The notes: generated from the sequence alone by a model not told the origin. 64,000 bases of DNA from JBBIRW01 sp037441565 (GCA_037441565.1 JBBIRW010000006.1:62001-126000); one strand, 5' to 3'. Counted from the stretch's first letter, positions 8,598 to 18,327 are shown. A program made the numbers and translations.

Positions 8598-9395
8598 ATG
8601 AATATTATTGTATGTATGAAGCAGGTTCCTGATACTGAAACGAGGATAAAACTGAAGCCCGACTTCTCAGGTATCGAGACGGAGGGTATAAAATATATTA
8701 TAAATCCCTATGATGAGTTTGCTATTGAAGAGGCATTGAGAATTAAAGAGAGATTTGGACAGGGGCAGGTTACAATTATTACACTGGGTCCCCAGAGGGC
8801 AACAGAGGCCTTGAGAACAGGGCTTGCCATGGGGGCTGATGAAGCAATTCACATCAACGATCCATTCTTTGAAGGATGTGATCAGTATTTAACAGCAAAG
8901 GCTCTTGGCCGCGCAATAAAGAATATCCCTTATGATCTCATTCTCTGCGGAAGACAGGCGATAGACGATGATTCTGCACAGGTTTATGCATACATTGCAG
9001 AATTTCTTAATCTTCCATATGTTTCTTTTGTAATAAAGCTTGAAATTTCGCAGGACAGGAAATCCCTGATTGCACATCGTGTCATTGAGGGAGGTGCCTT
9101 TGAGGTTGTTGAGAGTCCTCTTCCAGCCATTATCAGTGCAACAAAGGGTTTGAATGAACCGAGATATGCGTCACTGCCAGGGATAATGAAAGCGAAGAAA
9201 AAAGAGATAAAAAATCTAACAGCCTCGGACCTTGGTTTTGCAGAGGATGAAAGCGGCTCGGGGGGATCTAAGATAAAAATAAAAAAATATTATTATCCCC
9301 CTCAAAGGAAACCCGGAAGAATAATCGAAGGTGAACCTGAGGATGCTGTTAGAGAGCTTGTAAGGTTGTTAAGGGAGGAAGCAAAAATTATTTAA
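8598..9395 (+). CDS. etfB: Electron transfer flavoprotein beta subunit
   Basis: AMP/FAD-binding subunit of an ETF heterodimer that carries electrons between acyl-CoA or hydroxyacid dehydrogenases and the membrane. 265 residues, starting CMKQVPDTETRIKL, with NPYDEFAIEEALRIKE and GRQAIDDDSAQVY typical of EtfB. An AAGAAGGGGG ribosome site precedes the ATG. It is followed by etfA and an FAD-linked 2-hydroxyacid dehydrogenase, an arrangement like the LctB-LctC-LctD lactate dehydrogenase of acetogens. Whether this ETF bifurcates electrons cannot be read directly. Confidence 0.94.
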   Translation: MNIIVCMKQVPDTETRIKLKPDFSGIETEGIKYIINPYDEFAIEEALRIKERFGQGQVTIITLGPQRATEALRTGLAMGADEAIHINDPFFEGCDQYLTAKALGRAIKNIPYDLILCGRQAIDDDSAQVYAYIAEFLNLPYVSFVIKLEISQDRKSLIAHRVIEGGAFEVVESPLPAIISATKGLNEPRYASLPGIMKAKKKEIKNLTASDLGFAEDESGSGGSKIKIKKYYYPPQRKPGRIIEGEPEDAVRELVRLLREEAKII

Positions 9396-9408
9396 GGAGG
9401 TCTTAAGG

Positions 9409-10398
9409 ATGGCAGGTATCTGGGTATTTGCTGAACATAAGGAGAAGAAGATAAAAAGGGTTGTTTTTGAAATATTAAGTGAGGCAAAAAAAATCGCAGT
9501 GTCAAAAGGTGAGCCCCTGTGTGCAGTGCTTTTTGGCTATGGGATAAAAGACCTTTCCCCTGAACTTGCAGCATATGGTGCTGAGAAGATCTTTGTTGTG
9601 GATGATGAGATCCTGGATAGTTATTCCAATGAATCTTATTCAGCTGTTCTTGCAGATCTTGCCCGAAACTATCAGCCATCAATTATCCTTGGTGGAGCCA
9701 CCGCTATGGGGAAAGATTTTCTTCCAAGGGTTGCAGCAAAACTTGATACAGGTATCGCATCGGATTGTGTTTCTTTTTCAGTTGATGAAGATGGAAGGGT
9801 TACCTTCAGGAGACCAGTTTATGCTGGAAAGGCACTTATAGATGTTTACTGTGATGGAATGCCACAGATGGCCACAATCAGACCAAACGTGCTCGACCTT
9901 GCAGAACCTGACAGTTCAAGGAAGTCAGAGATTATAGAATGGCAGGTTTCTCAGGATGCAAGAAAAATAAGGGCAAGGATCAAGGAAACCATAAAGGGTG
10001 CGAGCAGCAGACCGGATCTCACCGAAGCAAGGATCATTGTCTCCGGGGGGAGGGCTATGAAAAGCGCTGATAATTTCAAAATCCTCTATGATCTTGCTGA
10101 TCTACTGGGTGCAGCTGTTGGTGCTTCAAGGGCTGCAGTGGACTCTGGTTATGCCTCCCATGACATGCAGGTAGGGCAGACGGGAAAAACAGTAACCCCC
10201 AATCTATACATCGCATGCGGAATCTCAGGCGCTATCCAGCATCTTGCAGGTATGAGGACATCAAAGTGTATCGTTGCAATAAATAAAGATCCTGAGGCAC
10301 CAATATTTAAAATCGCAGACTATGGAATCGTGGGTGATCTTTTTAAGATTGTTCCACTTCTTACAGAAGAACTGAAAAAGATTCTCAAGGAACAGTAA
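9409..10398 (+). CDS. etfA: Electron transfer flavoprotein alpha subunit
   Basis: FAD-binding subunit partnering EtfB. 329 residues with the C-terminal FAD domain signature (GGRAMKS, GASRAAVDSGYASHDMQVG, QTGKTVTPNLYIACGISGA). An AAGGAGG site lies upstream of the ATG, 13 bases after etfB. It lacks the N-terminal ferredoxin domain found in some LctC-type EtfA proteins. A probable membrane acceptor, an EMO-like oxidoreductase, lies about 12 kb downstream. Confidence 0.94.
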   Translation: MAGIWVFAEHKEKKIKRVVFEILSEAKKIAVSKGEPLCAVLFGYGIKDLSPELAAYGAEKIFVVDDEILDSYSNESYSAVLADLARNYQPSIILGGATAMGKDFLPRVAAKLDTGIASDCVSFSVDEDGRVTFRRPVYAGKALIDVYCDGMPQMATIRPNVLDLAEPDSSRKSEIIEWQVSQDARKIRARIKETIKGASSRPDLTEARIIVSGGRAMKSADNFKILYDLADLLGAAVGASRAAVDSGYASHDMQVGQTGKTVTPNLYIACGISGAIQHLAGMRTSKCIVAINKDPEAPIFKIADYGIVGDLFKIVPLLTEELKKILKEQ

Positions 10399-10480
10399 GG
10401 TCACGCAGAAGTACTTCTTATATTAAAGGGATGGGTATATACTTGAAAATGCAAATAGTTCTGGTGTCATAGGGTATTGG

Positions 10481-11890
10481 ATGCTTGATGAAAAGATTAA
10501 AAGGGAATTAATAAGGATATTTGGCGAGGAAGGGTTTTCGGATAAGTTTGAGGACAGGGTATGTTACAGCTTTGATGCAACAAATCTGGAGTTTATACCT
10601 GATGCTATTACCTTTCCTGTTACATCAGAACAGATAAGCGAACTATTAAAGATCGCAAATGAGAACCTTATTCCTGTTACCCCAAGGGGTGCTGGAACAG
10701 GTTATACTGGAGGCTCTCTCCCTGCAAAGGGTGGGATAGTGGTCTGCTTTTCAAAGATGGACAGGATTCTCCGTATTGATAGAGAGAATCTCTATGCAGT
10801 GGTTGAGCCAGGTGTTATAACAGGTGTTCTACAGAGGGAGGTTGAAAAGTATGGCCTTTTTTACCCTCCTGATCCATCAAGTCTTAATGTTTGCACTATT
10901 GGAGGGAATGTTGCGGAGAATGCCGGCGGACCAAGGGCCGTAAAATATGGTGTTACAAGGGATTATGTAATGGCCCTTGAAGTGGTCCTGCCTGCAGGTG
11001 AAATTATAAACACGGGTGTTAAAACAAAGAAGGGTGTTGTGGGATATGATCTTACCCAGCTTCTTGTGGGATCTGAAGGAACACTGGGGATAATTACGAA
11101 GGTTTACCTGAGGCTGATTCCACTTCCCAAGGCAAGAAGAACAATGGCCGCCCTATTTCCGGATCCGGAGAGTTCAGGTTCAGCAGTAGTTAAAATAGTT
11201 TCTTCAAGAATAGTTCCATCAACCCTTGAATTTATGGATGATATATGCATGGATGTCGTGGAGCGCTATCTTGGAGAGAGATTATGGGGAGAGTCCGGTT
11301 GCATGCTTCTTATAGAGGTTGATGGGACAATGGACACAATAGAGAAGGAATCAGAAGAGATAGAAAAGATATGCGCACTCTCCGGGGCTATAAGGTTCAG
11401 AAGTGCAAGGGAGAGGAAGGATGAGGAACTCCTCTGGAGGGCAAGGAGATCCATTTCGCCTGCGCTCTACAGGATCGGTCCTGAAAAGATTAATGAGGAT
11501 GTTGTTGTTCCAAGAAGTGAACTTCCATCAGCACTTAAGAAATTCAGTGAAATTGGAAAGAAATACAGGCTATTCATGGCAAACTTCTCTCACGCAGGGG
11601 ATGGGAATATCCACGTCAATATTATGATATCTGGAAAGGATGATGATGAAAGAAGGAGGGCTTACAGGGCAGTCGAGGAGATCTTCGATATCACAATTAA
11701 ACTTGGAGGAACTATTTCAGGTGAGCATGGCGTGGGGATAACAAAGGCGCCCTTTTTGGGTAAGGAACTCACAACAGGGCAGATTGAATTGATGAAAAGG
11801 ATAAAGAAAGTTTTTGATCCAAAGGGAATTTTGAATCCCGGCAAGATCTTTCCAGGGGATTGCCCGGATTTCCTTTCACAGCTTCATTAG
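10481..11890 (+). CDS. FAD-linked 2-hydroxyacid dehydrogenase (GlcD/LctD family)
   Basis: 469-residue flavoprotein oxidising a 2-hydroxyacid such as lactate or glycolate. The PCMH-type FAD domain is seen in PRGAGTGYTGGSLP, EPGVITGVLQ, IGGNVAENAGGPRAVKYG and GSEGTLGIIT; the C-terminal domain has HAGDGNIHVNI and SGEHGVG metal and substrate motifs. It follows etfA by 82 bases with a weak ribosome site. Coupling to EtfAB suggests an LctD-like lactate dehydrogenase; no GlcF-type FeS subunit is adjacent. Glycolate or 2-hydroxyglutarate are alternatives. Confidence 0.88.
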   Translation: MLDEKIKRELIRIFGEEGFSDKFEDRVCYSFDATNLEFIPDAITFPVTSEQISELLKIANENLIPVTPRGAGTGYTGGSLPAKGGIVVCFSKMDRILRIDRENLYAVVEPGVITGVLQREVEKYGLFYPPDPSSLNVCTIGGNVAENAGGPRAVKYGVTRDYVMALEVVLPAGEIINTGVKTKKGVVGYDLTQLLVGSEGTLGIITKVYLRLIPLPKARRTMAALFPDPESSGSAVVKIVSSRIVPSTLEFMDDICMDVVERYLGERLWGESGCMLLIEVDGTMDTIEKESEEIEKICALSGAIRFRSARERKDEELLWRARRSISPALYRIGPEKINEDVVVPRSELPSALKKFSEIGKKYRLFMANFSHAGDGNIHVNIMISGKDDDERRRAYRAVEEIFDITIKLGGTISGEHGVGITKAPFLGKELTTGQIELMKRIKKVFDPKGILNPGKIFPGDCPDFLSQLH

Positions 11891-11978
11891 ATATGAGTGT
11901 CCTTTGATTAAGTGGATAAAATGGGATAAAATATTTACACATTTTAATTAAAAATATGTTTTATTTCTGGAGGTATAG

Positions 11979-13529
11979 ATGGGCATTGAGATGAATTTAA
12001 AGATCCTTGAAGAACTCCATCAGAAAGCAGAACTGGGCGGTGGGATTGATAAGATCGAAAGACAGCACAAGGCAGGCAAACTTACCGCAAGGGAGAGGAT
12101 AGATCTTCTTCTTGATAAGGGATCCTTTGTGGAACTGGACAAATTTGTTACTCACAGATGTACAGATTTTGGTATGGATAAGCAGAAGATACCTGGTGAT
12201 GGTGTAATTACAGGCTACGGGTACATAGATGGCAGGCTTGTGTTTGTCTTTTCACAGGATTTTACCGTATTTGGGGGATCATTGAGTAAGGCATATGCTG
12301 AAAAGGTCTGTAAGATCATGGATCTCGCAATGAAAACGGGCGCACCTGTTATAGGTCTTAATGATTCAGGAGGGGCAAGAATCCAGGAAGGTGTTCAAAG
12401 CCTTGCAGGCTATGCGGATATATTTTTAAGAAACACCCTCGCATCAGGTGTTATACCACAGATCTCTGCAATCCTTGGCCCATGTGCAGGAGGTGCTGTA
12501 TATTCTCCAGCGATAACAGATTTTGTATTCATGGTTAAGGATATATCCTATATGTTTGTAACAGGCCCTGATGTAATAAAGGCAGTAACACATGAGGATA
12601 TAACCAAAGAGGAACTCGGCGGTCCCCATGTACATGCAACCTTGAGCGGTGTTGCGCATTTTGTTGCTGAGGATGAAAAGGAGTGTTTCATGATGATAAG
12701 GGAACTCATGAGTTTCCTTCCACTTAATAATATGGAGGACCCACCTGTAAGGGAATGCACCGATGATATATTCAGAAGGGAAGAGAAACTCAAGTATATA
12801 GTGCCTGATAATCCCAACAAGCCCTATGATATAAAGGAAATCATCAGGGCTGTTGTTGACGATGGGTACTTTTTTGAGGTTCAGGAGTACTTTGCAAAAA
12901 ATATTGTAATAGGTTTTGCCCGATTCAATGGAAGACCTGTGGGTATTGTTGCCAATCAACCGGCAGTTCTCGCGGGATGTCTTGACATAAACTCATCAAT
13001 TAAGGCTGCACGATTTGTAAGATTCTGCGATGCGTTTAACATTCCTATAGTGACATTTGAGGATGTTCCTGGATTCCTGCCTGGAACTGCACAGGAATTC
13101 GGAGGTATTATAAAGCATGGTGCAAAGCTCCTCTATGCTTACTGTGAGGCCACTGTCCCGAGGATCACGGTTATTACAAGAAAGGCCTATGGGGGTGCAT
13201 ACTGTGTGATGTCAAGCAAGCATATACGTGGGGATATAAATTACGCATACCCAACAGCAGAGATTGCAGTAATGGGTCCTGATGGCGCTGTAAATATCAT
13301 ATTTCGGAATCTACTTGCAAAGGCAGAGGATCCCGATAGGGAAAGGGAAAAGCTTATTCAGGAATACAGGGATAAGTTTGCCAATCCATTTGTAGCTGCA
13401 GAGCTTGGCTATATAGATGAAGTTATAAGGCCTGAGGATACCCGGCCCAAGATCATCCAGGCCCTTGAGATGCTTAAAAATAAAAGGGATACCAATCCAC
13501 CCAAAAAACATGGTAATATACCACTCTAA
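11979..13529 (+). CDS. Acyl-CoA carboxylase carboxyltransferase subunit (propionyl-CoA carboxylase beta / MmdA type)
   Basis: 516-residue crotonase-fold carboxyltransferase that moves CO2 between biotin and an acyl-CoA. Typical signatures: HKAGKLTARERIDLLLD, GGSLSKAYAEKVCKIMDLA, GLNDSGGARIQEGV, GPCAGGAVYSPA and DVPGFLPGT. GGAGG at 11969-11973 positions the start at 11979. It sits with biotin carboxylase, a biotin carrier and methylmalonyl-CoA mutase, so propionyl-CoA/methylmalonyl-CoA is the likely substrate. No membrane decarboxylase subunit is nearby, favouring a carboxylase over a sodium-pumping decarboxylase. Confidence 0.92.
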   Translation: MGIEMNLKILEELHQKAELGGGIDKIERQHKAGKLTARERIDLLLDKGSFVELDKFVTHRCTDFGMDKQKIPGDGVITGYGYIDGRLVFVFSQDFTVFGGSLSKAYAEKVCKIMDLAMKTGAPVIGLNDSGGARIQEGVQSLAGYADIFLRNTLASGVIPQISAILGPCAGGAVYSPAITDFVFMVKDISYMFVTGPDVIKAVTHEDITKEELGGPHVHATLSGVAHFVAEDEKECFMMIRELMSFLPLNNMEDPPVRECTDDIFRREEKLKYIVPDNPNKPYDIKEIIRAVVDDGYFFEVQEYFAKNIVIGFARFNGRPVGIVANQPAVLAGCLDINSSIKAARFVRFCDAFNIPIVTFEDVPGFLPGTAQEFGGIIKHGAKLLYAYCEATVPRITVITRKAYGGAYCVMSSKHIRGDINYAYPTAEIAVMGPDGAVNIIFRNLLAKAEDPDREREKLIQEYRDKFANPFVAAELGYIDEVIRPEDTRPKIIQALEMLKNKRDTNPPKKHGNIPL

Positions 13530-13551
13530 TTGGTAGGAGGGTTGGTGAAGT

Positions 13552-15048
13552 ATGTTTAAAAAGGTCCTCATAGCTAACAGGGGGGAGATTGCAGTTCGCA
13601 TCATAAGGGCTTGCAGAGAGCTCGGGATCAGTCCTGTTGCTGTTTATTCTGAACCTGACAGAAATGCACTTCATGTGAAGTATTCTGATGAATCATACTG
13701 CATAGGTCCTGCATCTTCCCAGCAGAGCTATCTCAATATGGAGAAGATTATTAAAGTTGCAGAGGAGGCAGGTGTTGAAGCAATCCATCCGGGTTACGGA
13801 TTTCTTGCTGAAAATGCTAACTTTGCAAGGAGATGTGAGGAATGCGGTTTTGTATTTATAGGACCAAAGGCGGATACCATTGAAAAGATGGGTTACAAGG
13901 TGACTGCAAGAAAAACAATGATGGAGGCAGGCGTTCCTGTTGTTCCCGGGACAGTTGAACCAATAAAGGATGATAATGAAGCCTTTGAAATAGCATCTGA
14001 AATAGGATATCCAATTATACTCAAGGCTGCAGCGGGTGGTGGAGGAAAGGGGATGAGGCTTGTCAGGGATGAGAAGGAGATGAGAAGTGCCCTTCGTGGA
14101 GCAAGATCCGAGGCGCTTTCAGCATTTGGAGATGATGCACTTTATATTGAAAAATATATTGAAAGACCAAGGCATATAGAGATACAGATCCTTTCGGATA
14201 TGCATGGAAATACAGTCCATCTTTTCGAAAGGGAATGTTCGATACAGAGAAGACACCAGAAGGTGATAGAAGAGACCCCATCACCATTCATAAATGATGA
14301 TATAAGAAAAAGGATGGGTGAGGTTGCTGTCAGGGCTGCCAGGGCTGCGCGCTATCTTGGTGCTGGAACTGTTGAGTTTATTGTTGACAGGGATAAAAAC
14401 TTCTATTTCCTTGAAATGAATACAAGGATACAGGTAGAACATCCCATCACTGAAATGGTAACAGGTATAGATATCGTTAAAACACAGATAGAGATTGCTG
14501 CTGGAAAGGAGATACCATTTAAACAGGAGGATATCAGACAGCATGGATGGGCAATTGAATGCAGGATCTATGCAGAAGATCCTGAAAATAACTTTTTCCC
14601 AGCGCCGGGCAGGATCTATATCCTGAAGAATCCATCTGGTCCGGGGATAAGGGATGATTGTGGTATCTATGAAGGGTGCGAGGTTTCTGTCCATTACGAT
14701 CCCCTGATATCCAAGCTTGTTGCATGGGGAAGAGACAGGAGAGAGGCAATAGAAAGGATGAAGCGCGCGCTCAGAGAATATGTAATAGTTGGTGTTAAAA
14801 CGACCATACCATTTCATATATGGGCTCTTGAGGATGAAGATTTCATAGCAGGAAATTTCGATACAACCTTTATTGAAAGAAAGTTCAAATCCATCCCGAG
14901 ACAGAAGGAGGATAAGGAGGTTGCAGGCATCCTCAGCGCCATTCTTACCCATATAAATGAAAAAACAAAAAAACCTACCGAAAAATCTTTATCTCAGGAC
15001 TCTGCCTGGAAGATTGCAGGAAGAAGGATGCTCATGAACAGATTATAA
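13552..15048 (+). CDS. accC: Biotin carboxylase subunit
   Basis: ATP-grasp enzyme that carboxylates the biotin carrier. 498 residues: N-terminal VLIANRGEIAVRIIRACRE, the glycine-rich ATP loop AAAGGGGKGMR, RDCSIQRRHQK-type ERECSIQRRHQK, and EMNTRIQVEHPITEMVTG, all intact. It is about 50 residues longer at the C-terminus than the common 450-residue AccC, with a basic helical tail. It lies between the carboxyltransferase and biotin carrier genes and probably serves the acyl-CoA carboxylase rather than fatty-acid synthesis. Confidence 0.94.
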   Translation: MFKKVLIANRGEIAVRIIRACRELGISPVAVYSEPDRNALHVKYSDESYCIGPASSQQSYLNMEKIIKVAEEAGVEAIHPGYGFLAENANFARRCEECGFVFIGPKADTIEKMGYKVTARKTMMEAGVPVVPGTVEPIKDDNEAFEIASEIGYPIILKAAAGGGGKGMRLVRDEKEMRSALRGARSEALSAFGDDALYIEKYIERPRHIEIQILSDMHGNTVHLFERECSIQRRHQKVIEETPSPFINDDIRKRMGEVAVRAARAARYLGAGTVEFIVDRDKNFYFLEMNTRIQVEHPITEMVTGIDIVKTQIEIAAGKEIPFKQEDIRQHGWAIECRIYAEDPENNFFPAPGRIYILKNPSGPGIRDDCGIYEGCEVSVHYDPLISKLVAWGRDRREAIERMKRALREYVIVGVKTTIPFHIWALEDEDFIAGNFDTTFIERKFKSIPRQKEDKEVAGILSAILTHINEKTKKPTEKSLSQDSAWKIAGRRMLMNRL

Positions 15049-15060
15049 GGAGAGCCTCAT

Positions 15061-15552
15061 ATGGCTTACGAAGTTGAGATAGATGGTGAGGTTTATAAGG
15101 TTGAGATTAATGAAGAGAGAGGCAGTATAATTGCAACTGTTAATGAAAAGCCATACCGTATAGGGGATATAAACATTGAGAAAAATGCAGTCTCCCTTTT
15201 TATTGGAAGGAAGGTTTTCGATGTATATTTCAATATTGAAAAGGATATTGTTCATCTCTATTTCGGAGGAAAATATTTCACAGCCCGTATAAGTGATGAA
15301 AGAAGATCAAGAAGGGAGAAAAAAGGGATTGTTTCTGGTAAACAGCTCATCTGTTCTATAATGCCAGGAAAGGTCCTTAAGATACTTGTTGATCCAGGAA
15401 AAGAGGTTCACCCTGATGAAGGCCTCATAGTGATAGAGGCTATGAAGATGGAAAATGAGATCAGATCACCCATTAAAGGGATTATAAGGGAAATATATGT
15501 AAAAGAAGGACAGGCTGTTGATACAGGCGAGAAGCTTGTCCTTGTTGAATGA
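15061..15552 (+). CDS. Biotin carboxyl carrier protein
   Basis: 163-residue protein with a C-terminal biotinyl domain; the biotinylated lysine is K129 in VIEAMKMENEI, followed by GIIREIYVKEGQAV. The N-terminal 80 residues are a beta-rich region similar to those of decarboxylase/carboxylase gamma-type carriers. It starts 12 bases after accC and ends just before the mutase gene. A BirA for biotinylation is encoded at 41.2-42.2 kb. Confidence 0.93.
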   Translation: MAYEVEIDGEVYKVEINEERGSIIATVNEKPYRIGDINIEKNAVSLFIGRKVFDVYFNIEKDIVHLYFGGKYFTARISDERRSRREKKGIVSGKQLICSIMPGKVLKILVDPGKEVHPDEGLIVIEAMKMENEIRSPIKGIIREIYVKEGQAVDTGEKLVLVE

Positions 15553-15562
15553 GGGAGAGTCT

Positions 15563-17239
15563 ATGGGTGTTAATAGGAGTATGAAAGATGCTTTTGAAGC
15601 ATGGGAAAGAAATACCCTCAAGGAATCACTTGCCCGACAGCCGGAAAGACAATCACAATTCGTTACTTCATCGGGCATTGTTGTGAACAGATTGTATTTA
15701 CCATCGGATATCGATGATTTGGATTATCTGGAGGATATCGGGTTTCCTGGCCAGTACCCCTTTACAAGAGGTATTCAACCCACCATGTACAGGGGAAGGC
15801 TGTGGACAATGAGGCAGTATGCAGGGTTTGGGACAGCGGAGGAGACCAACAGAAGGTTTCTCTATCTCTTATCACAGGGACAAACAGGCCTCAGTGTTGC
15901 ATTTGATCTGCCAACCCAGATGGGATATGATTCTGATCATCCCATGGCAAGGGGTGAGGTCGGAAGAGTTGGTGTTGCGATTGACACTATCGAGGATATG
16001 GAGGTGCTTTTCCGTGATATACCCCTTGACAGGGTAAGCACATCTATGACCATAAATGCAACGGCAGCAATCATCCTTGCAATGTATCTTGTGCTTGCCG
16101 AGAGGAGGGGTATTGACTGGAATAAGCTTGAGGGAACGATACAGAACGATATTCTCAAGGAATATGTTGCGAGAGGTTGCTACATATTCCCACCAGCTCC
16201 ATCGATGAGGATAATCACAGACATATTTGCATTCTGCAGGGATTATGTTCCAAGGTGGAATACGATAAGTATAAGTGGATATCATATAAGAGAGGCTGGC
16301 GCAAATGCTGTTCAGGAGGTGGCATTTACACTTGCAAATGGTATCGCATATGTCCAGGCTGCTATAGATGCGGGGCTTAATGTGGATAGTTTTGCATCTC
16401 GTCTTTCATTCTTCTTTAATGTTCACAACAACTTCCTTGAGGAGATAGCGAAGTTCAGGGCTGCAAGGAGGCTCTGGGCAAGGATTATGAAAAATAGATT
16501 TGGTGCAAAGGACCCGCGATCACTGCTTCTGAGGTTTCATACACAGACTGCTGGATGCACACTTACTGCTCAACAGGTTGAAAATAATGTAGTCAGGGTT
16601 GCCATCCAGGCACTTGCAGCGGTGCTTGGAGGAACCCAGTCCCTTCACACAAATGCAAGGGATGAGGCACTTTCACTTCCTACAGAGGAGTCAGCAATGA
16701 TAGCATTGAGAACCCAGCAGATAATCGCCTATGAGAGTGGAGTTACTGATACCATTGATCCTTTGGGTGGTTCATACTGCTTAGAATATCTCACTAAAAA
16801 GATTGAAGAAGAGGCATTGAGGTATATCAAAAAGATAGATGAAATGGGTGGAGCTGTTGAGGCAGTTGAGGCTGGTTATATCCAGAAGGAGATAGAGGAG
16901 AGTGCCTACAGATATCAGATGGAGATAGAAAAGAAGGAGAGGATAATTGTTGGGGTCAACGAATTTTTAATGGATGAGGAGCCTATACAGAATATTCTGA
17001 GGGTTGATCCTGAATTGGAGAAGTTGCAGCGGGAAAGACTTAATGCCTTCAGGAAGAGGAGAAATTACAGGAATGTAGAGTTTGCACTGAATAGGGTTAC
17101 AGATGCGGCCAGTGGTAGTGATAACCTGATGTTACCCATTATAGAAGCAGTCAGGGAAGGAGCAACACTTGGTGAAATTTCCGATGCGCTGAGGTCTGTT
17201 TACGGGGAGTACAGGTCAACCGGATATTCGCTGTGTTAA
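15563..17239 (+). CDS. Methylmalonyl-CoA mutase large (catalytic) subunit
   Basis: 558-residue catalytic domain that interconverts methylmalonyl-CoA and succinyl-CoA with adenosylcobalamin. Seen: PTMYRGRLWTMRQYAGF with the Tyr characteristic of methylmalonyl-CoA mutases, FPPAPSMRII with the substrate-binding Arg, and ISGYHIREAG with the catalytic His. There is no C-terminal B12-binding domain, so a separate small subunit must be encoded elsewhere. GAGGGAGAG at 15551-15559 places the start at 15563, not the upstream ATG at 15518 that overlaps the carrier gene. Context supports propionate metabolism. Confidence 0.92.
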   Translation: MGVNRSMKDAFEAWERNTLKESLARQPERQSQFVTSSGIVVNRLYLPSDIDDLDYLEDIGFPGQYPFTRGIQPTMYRGRLWTMRQYAGFGTAEETNRRFLYLLSQGQTGLSVAFDLPTQMGYDSDHPMARGEVGRVGVAIDTIEDMEVLFRDIPLDRVSTSMTINATAAIILAMYLVLAERRGIDWNKLEGTIQNDILKEYVARGCYIFPPAPSMRIITDIFAFCRDYVPRWNTISISGYHIREAGANAVQEVAFTLANGIAYVQAAIDAGLNVDSFASRLSFFFNVHNNFLEEIAKFRAARRLWARIMKNRFGAKDPRSLLLRFHTQTAGCTLTAQQVENNVVRVAIQALAAVLGGTQSLHTNARDEALSLPTEESAMIALRTQQIIAYESGVTDTIDPLGGSYCLEYLTKKIEEEALRYIKKIDEMGGAVEAVEAGYIQKEIEESAYRYQMEIEKKERIIVGVNEFLMDEEPIQNILRVDPELEKLQRERLNAFRKRRNYRNVEFALNRVTDAASGSDNLMLPIIEAVREGATLGEISDALRSVYGEYRSTGYSLC

Positions 17240-17301
17240 CTTGCTTGATTTTATCAGGGATGTTTCTATAATTGAGATAAAAGAGAAAGGGAGTTTGAAA
17301 A

Positions 17302-17664
17302 TTGAAAAAGATACTTATTGCAGAAGATGAGGTGAATATAAGAAACCTGCTTTCATATCTTCTCACCAATGAGGGGTATAACGTAATTATTGCTTCGGAT
17401 GGTGAGGAGGCGCTTAAAAAGACGTTTTTTGAAAAACCTGATCTCTTGCTTCTCGATATAATGATGCCAAAGAGAAACGGCTATGAGGTTGCCTGTATAC
17501 TGCGTGATCAGCCCGAATTTAAAAACCTTCCCATAATAATGCTCACTGCGAGGGGTGGGGAGCTTGATCAAAGAATGGGATACGCAACCGGTGCTAACGA
17601 GTACATTGCAAAGCCCTTCGAACCATCGGAACTTATTGCAACCATAAAAAAGTATCTTCCCTGA
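17302..17664 (+). CDS. Single-domain response regulator
   Basis: 120-residue CheY-like receiver with no output domain. Seen: acidic pocket EDE near residue 8-10, phospho-acceptor Asp in LLLDIMMPKR, the switch Thr in MLTARGG and the Lys in IAKPFEPSEL. Translation probably starts at TTG 17302 behind AAAGGGAG. It lies between the mutase and hpt genes; no histidine kinase is adjacent, so the partner is unknown. Confidence 0.9.
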   Translation: MKKILIAEDEVNIRNLLSYLLTNEGYNVIIASDGEEALKKTFFEKPDLLLLDIMMPKRNGYEVACILRDQPEFKNLPIIMLTARGGELDQRMGYATGANEYIAKPFEPSELIATIKKYLP

Positions 17665-17683
17665 AATTAAATAAGGGAGTCCA

Positions 17684-18256
17684 TTGAAATCAGAGGGAAA
17701 GAGGGTTAAAAAATCTCTTCCAGCAAGAAATATCCTACTGAATGAGAAACAAATAGAAAAGCGCGTAAGGGAGCTTGCAAAGATTCTTTCATCCGATTAC
17801 ATAGGGAAGACACCACTTCTTATCGGGATACTGAAAGGTAGTTTCATATTTCTTAGTGATCTCATAAGATTTATGTCAATTCCTGTGGAGGTGGATTTCC
17901 TTTCCGTATCATCCTATGGACACTTTACAGAGTCACAGGGGATCATCAAGATAAGAAAGGATCTTGATGCAGATATCACAGGGAGGGATGTAATTATTGT
18001 TGAGGATATAATAGACACAGGTTTAACATTGAGTTACATAATCGATCTTCTCTCTGTAAGAAATCCTGCATCGCTGAGGACATGCGTTCTTTTTCTGAAG
18101 AGAAAGGAAAGAAGGATAACAATAGATCCGCACTATATCGGTTTTGAGATCCCCGATGTATTTGTTGTGGGATATGGCCTGGATTTTAAGGAAAAGTTCA
18201 GAAATCTTCGATTTCTATGCACGTTGAAAGAAGATCTGCACTCTGCCCCATCTTGA
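17684..18256 (+). CDS. hpt: Hypoxanthine phosphoribosyltransferase
   Basis: Purine salvage enzyme making IMP or GMP from PRPP. 190 residues with the PRPP-binding loop VIIVEDIIDTGLT, the flexible-loop VSSYG and the C-terminal FVVGYGLDFKEKFRNL. It starts with TTG at 17684 after AAGGGAG; its N-terminus carries a short basic extension (EGKRVKK) before the conserved domain. The gene is followed at once by a strong hairpin terminator. Confidence 0.93.
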   Translation: MKSEGKRVKKSLPARNILLNEKQIEKRVRELAKILSSDYIGKTPLLIGILKGSFIFLSDLIRFMSIPVEVDFLSVSSYGHFTESQGIIKIRKDLDADITGRDVIIVEDIIDTGLTLSYIIDLLSVRNPASLRTCVLFLKRKERRITIDPHYIGFEIPDVFVVGYGLDFKEKFRNLRFLCTLKEDLHSAPS

Positions 18257-18267
18257 TCTTTAAATAA

Positions 18268-18307
18268 AATAGGGCTCCGAAAATATTTCCATTTCCGGAG
18301 CCCTATT
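18268..18307. terminator. Bidirectional rho-independent terminator
   Basis: Perfect 12-base inverted repeat AATAGGGCTCCG / CGGAGCCCTATT (18268-18279 and 18296-18307) with a 16-base loop, flanked by A-rich sequence on the left and AT-rich sequence on the right. It separates the converging hpt (+) and secreted-protein (-) genes, so it can stop both. Confidence 0.85.
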
Positions 18308-18327
18308 AATTATGGCTTCTACCCTTC

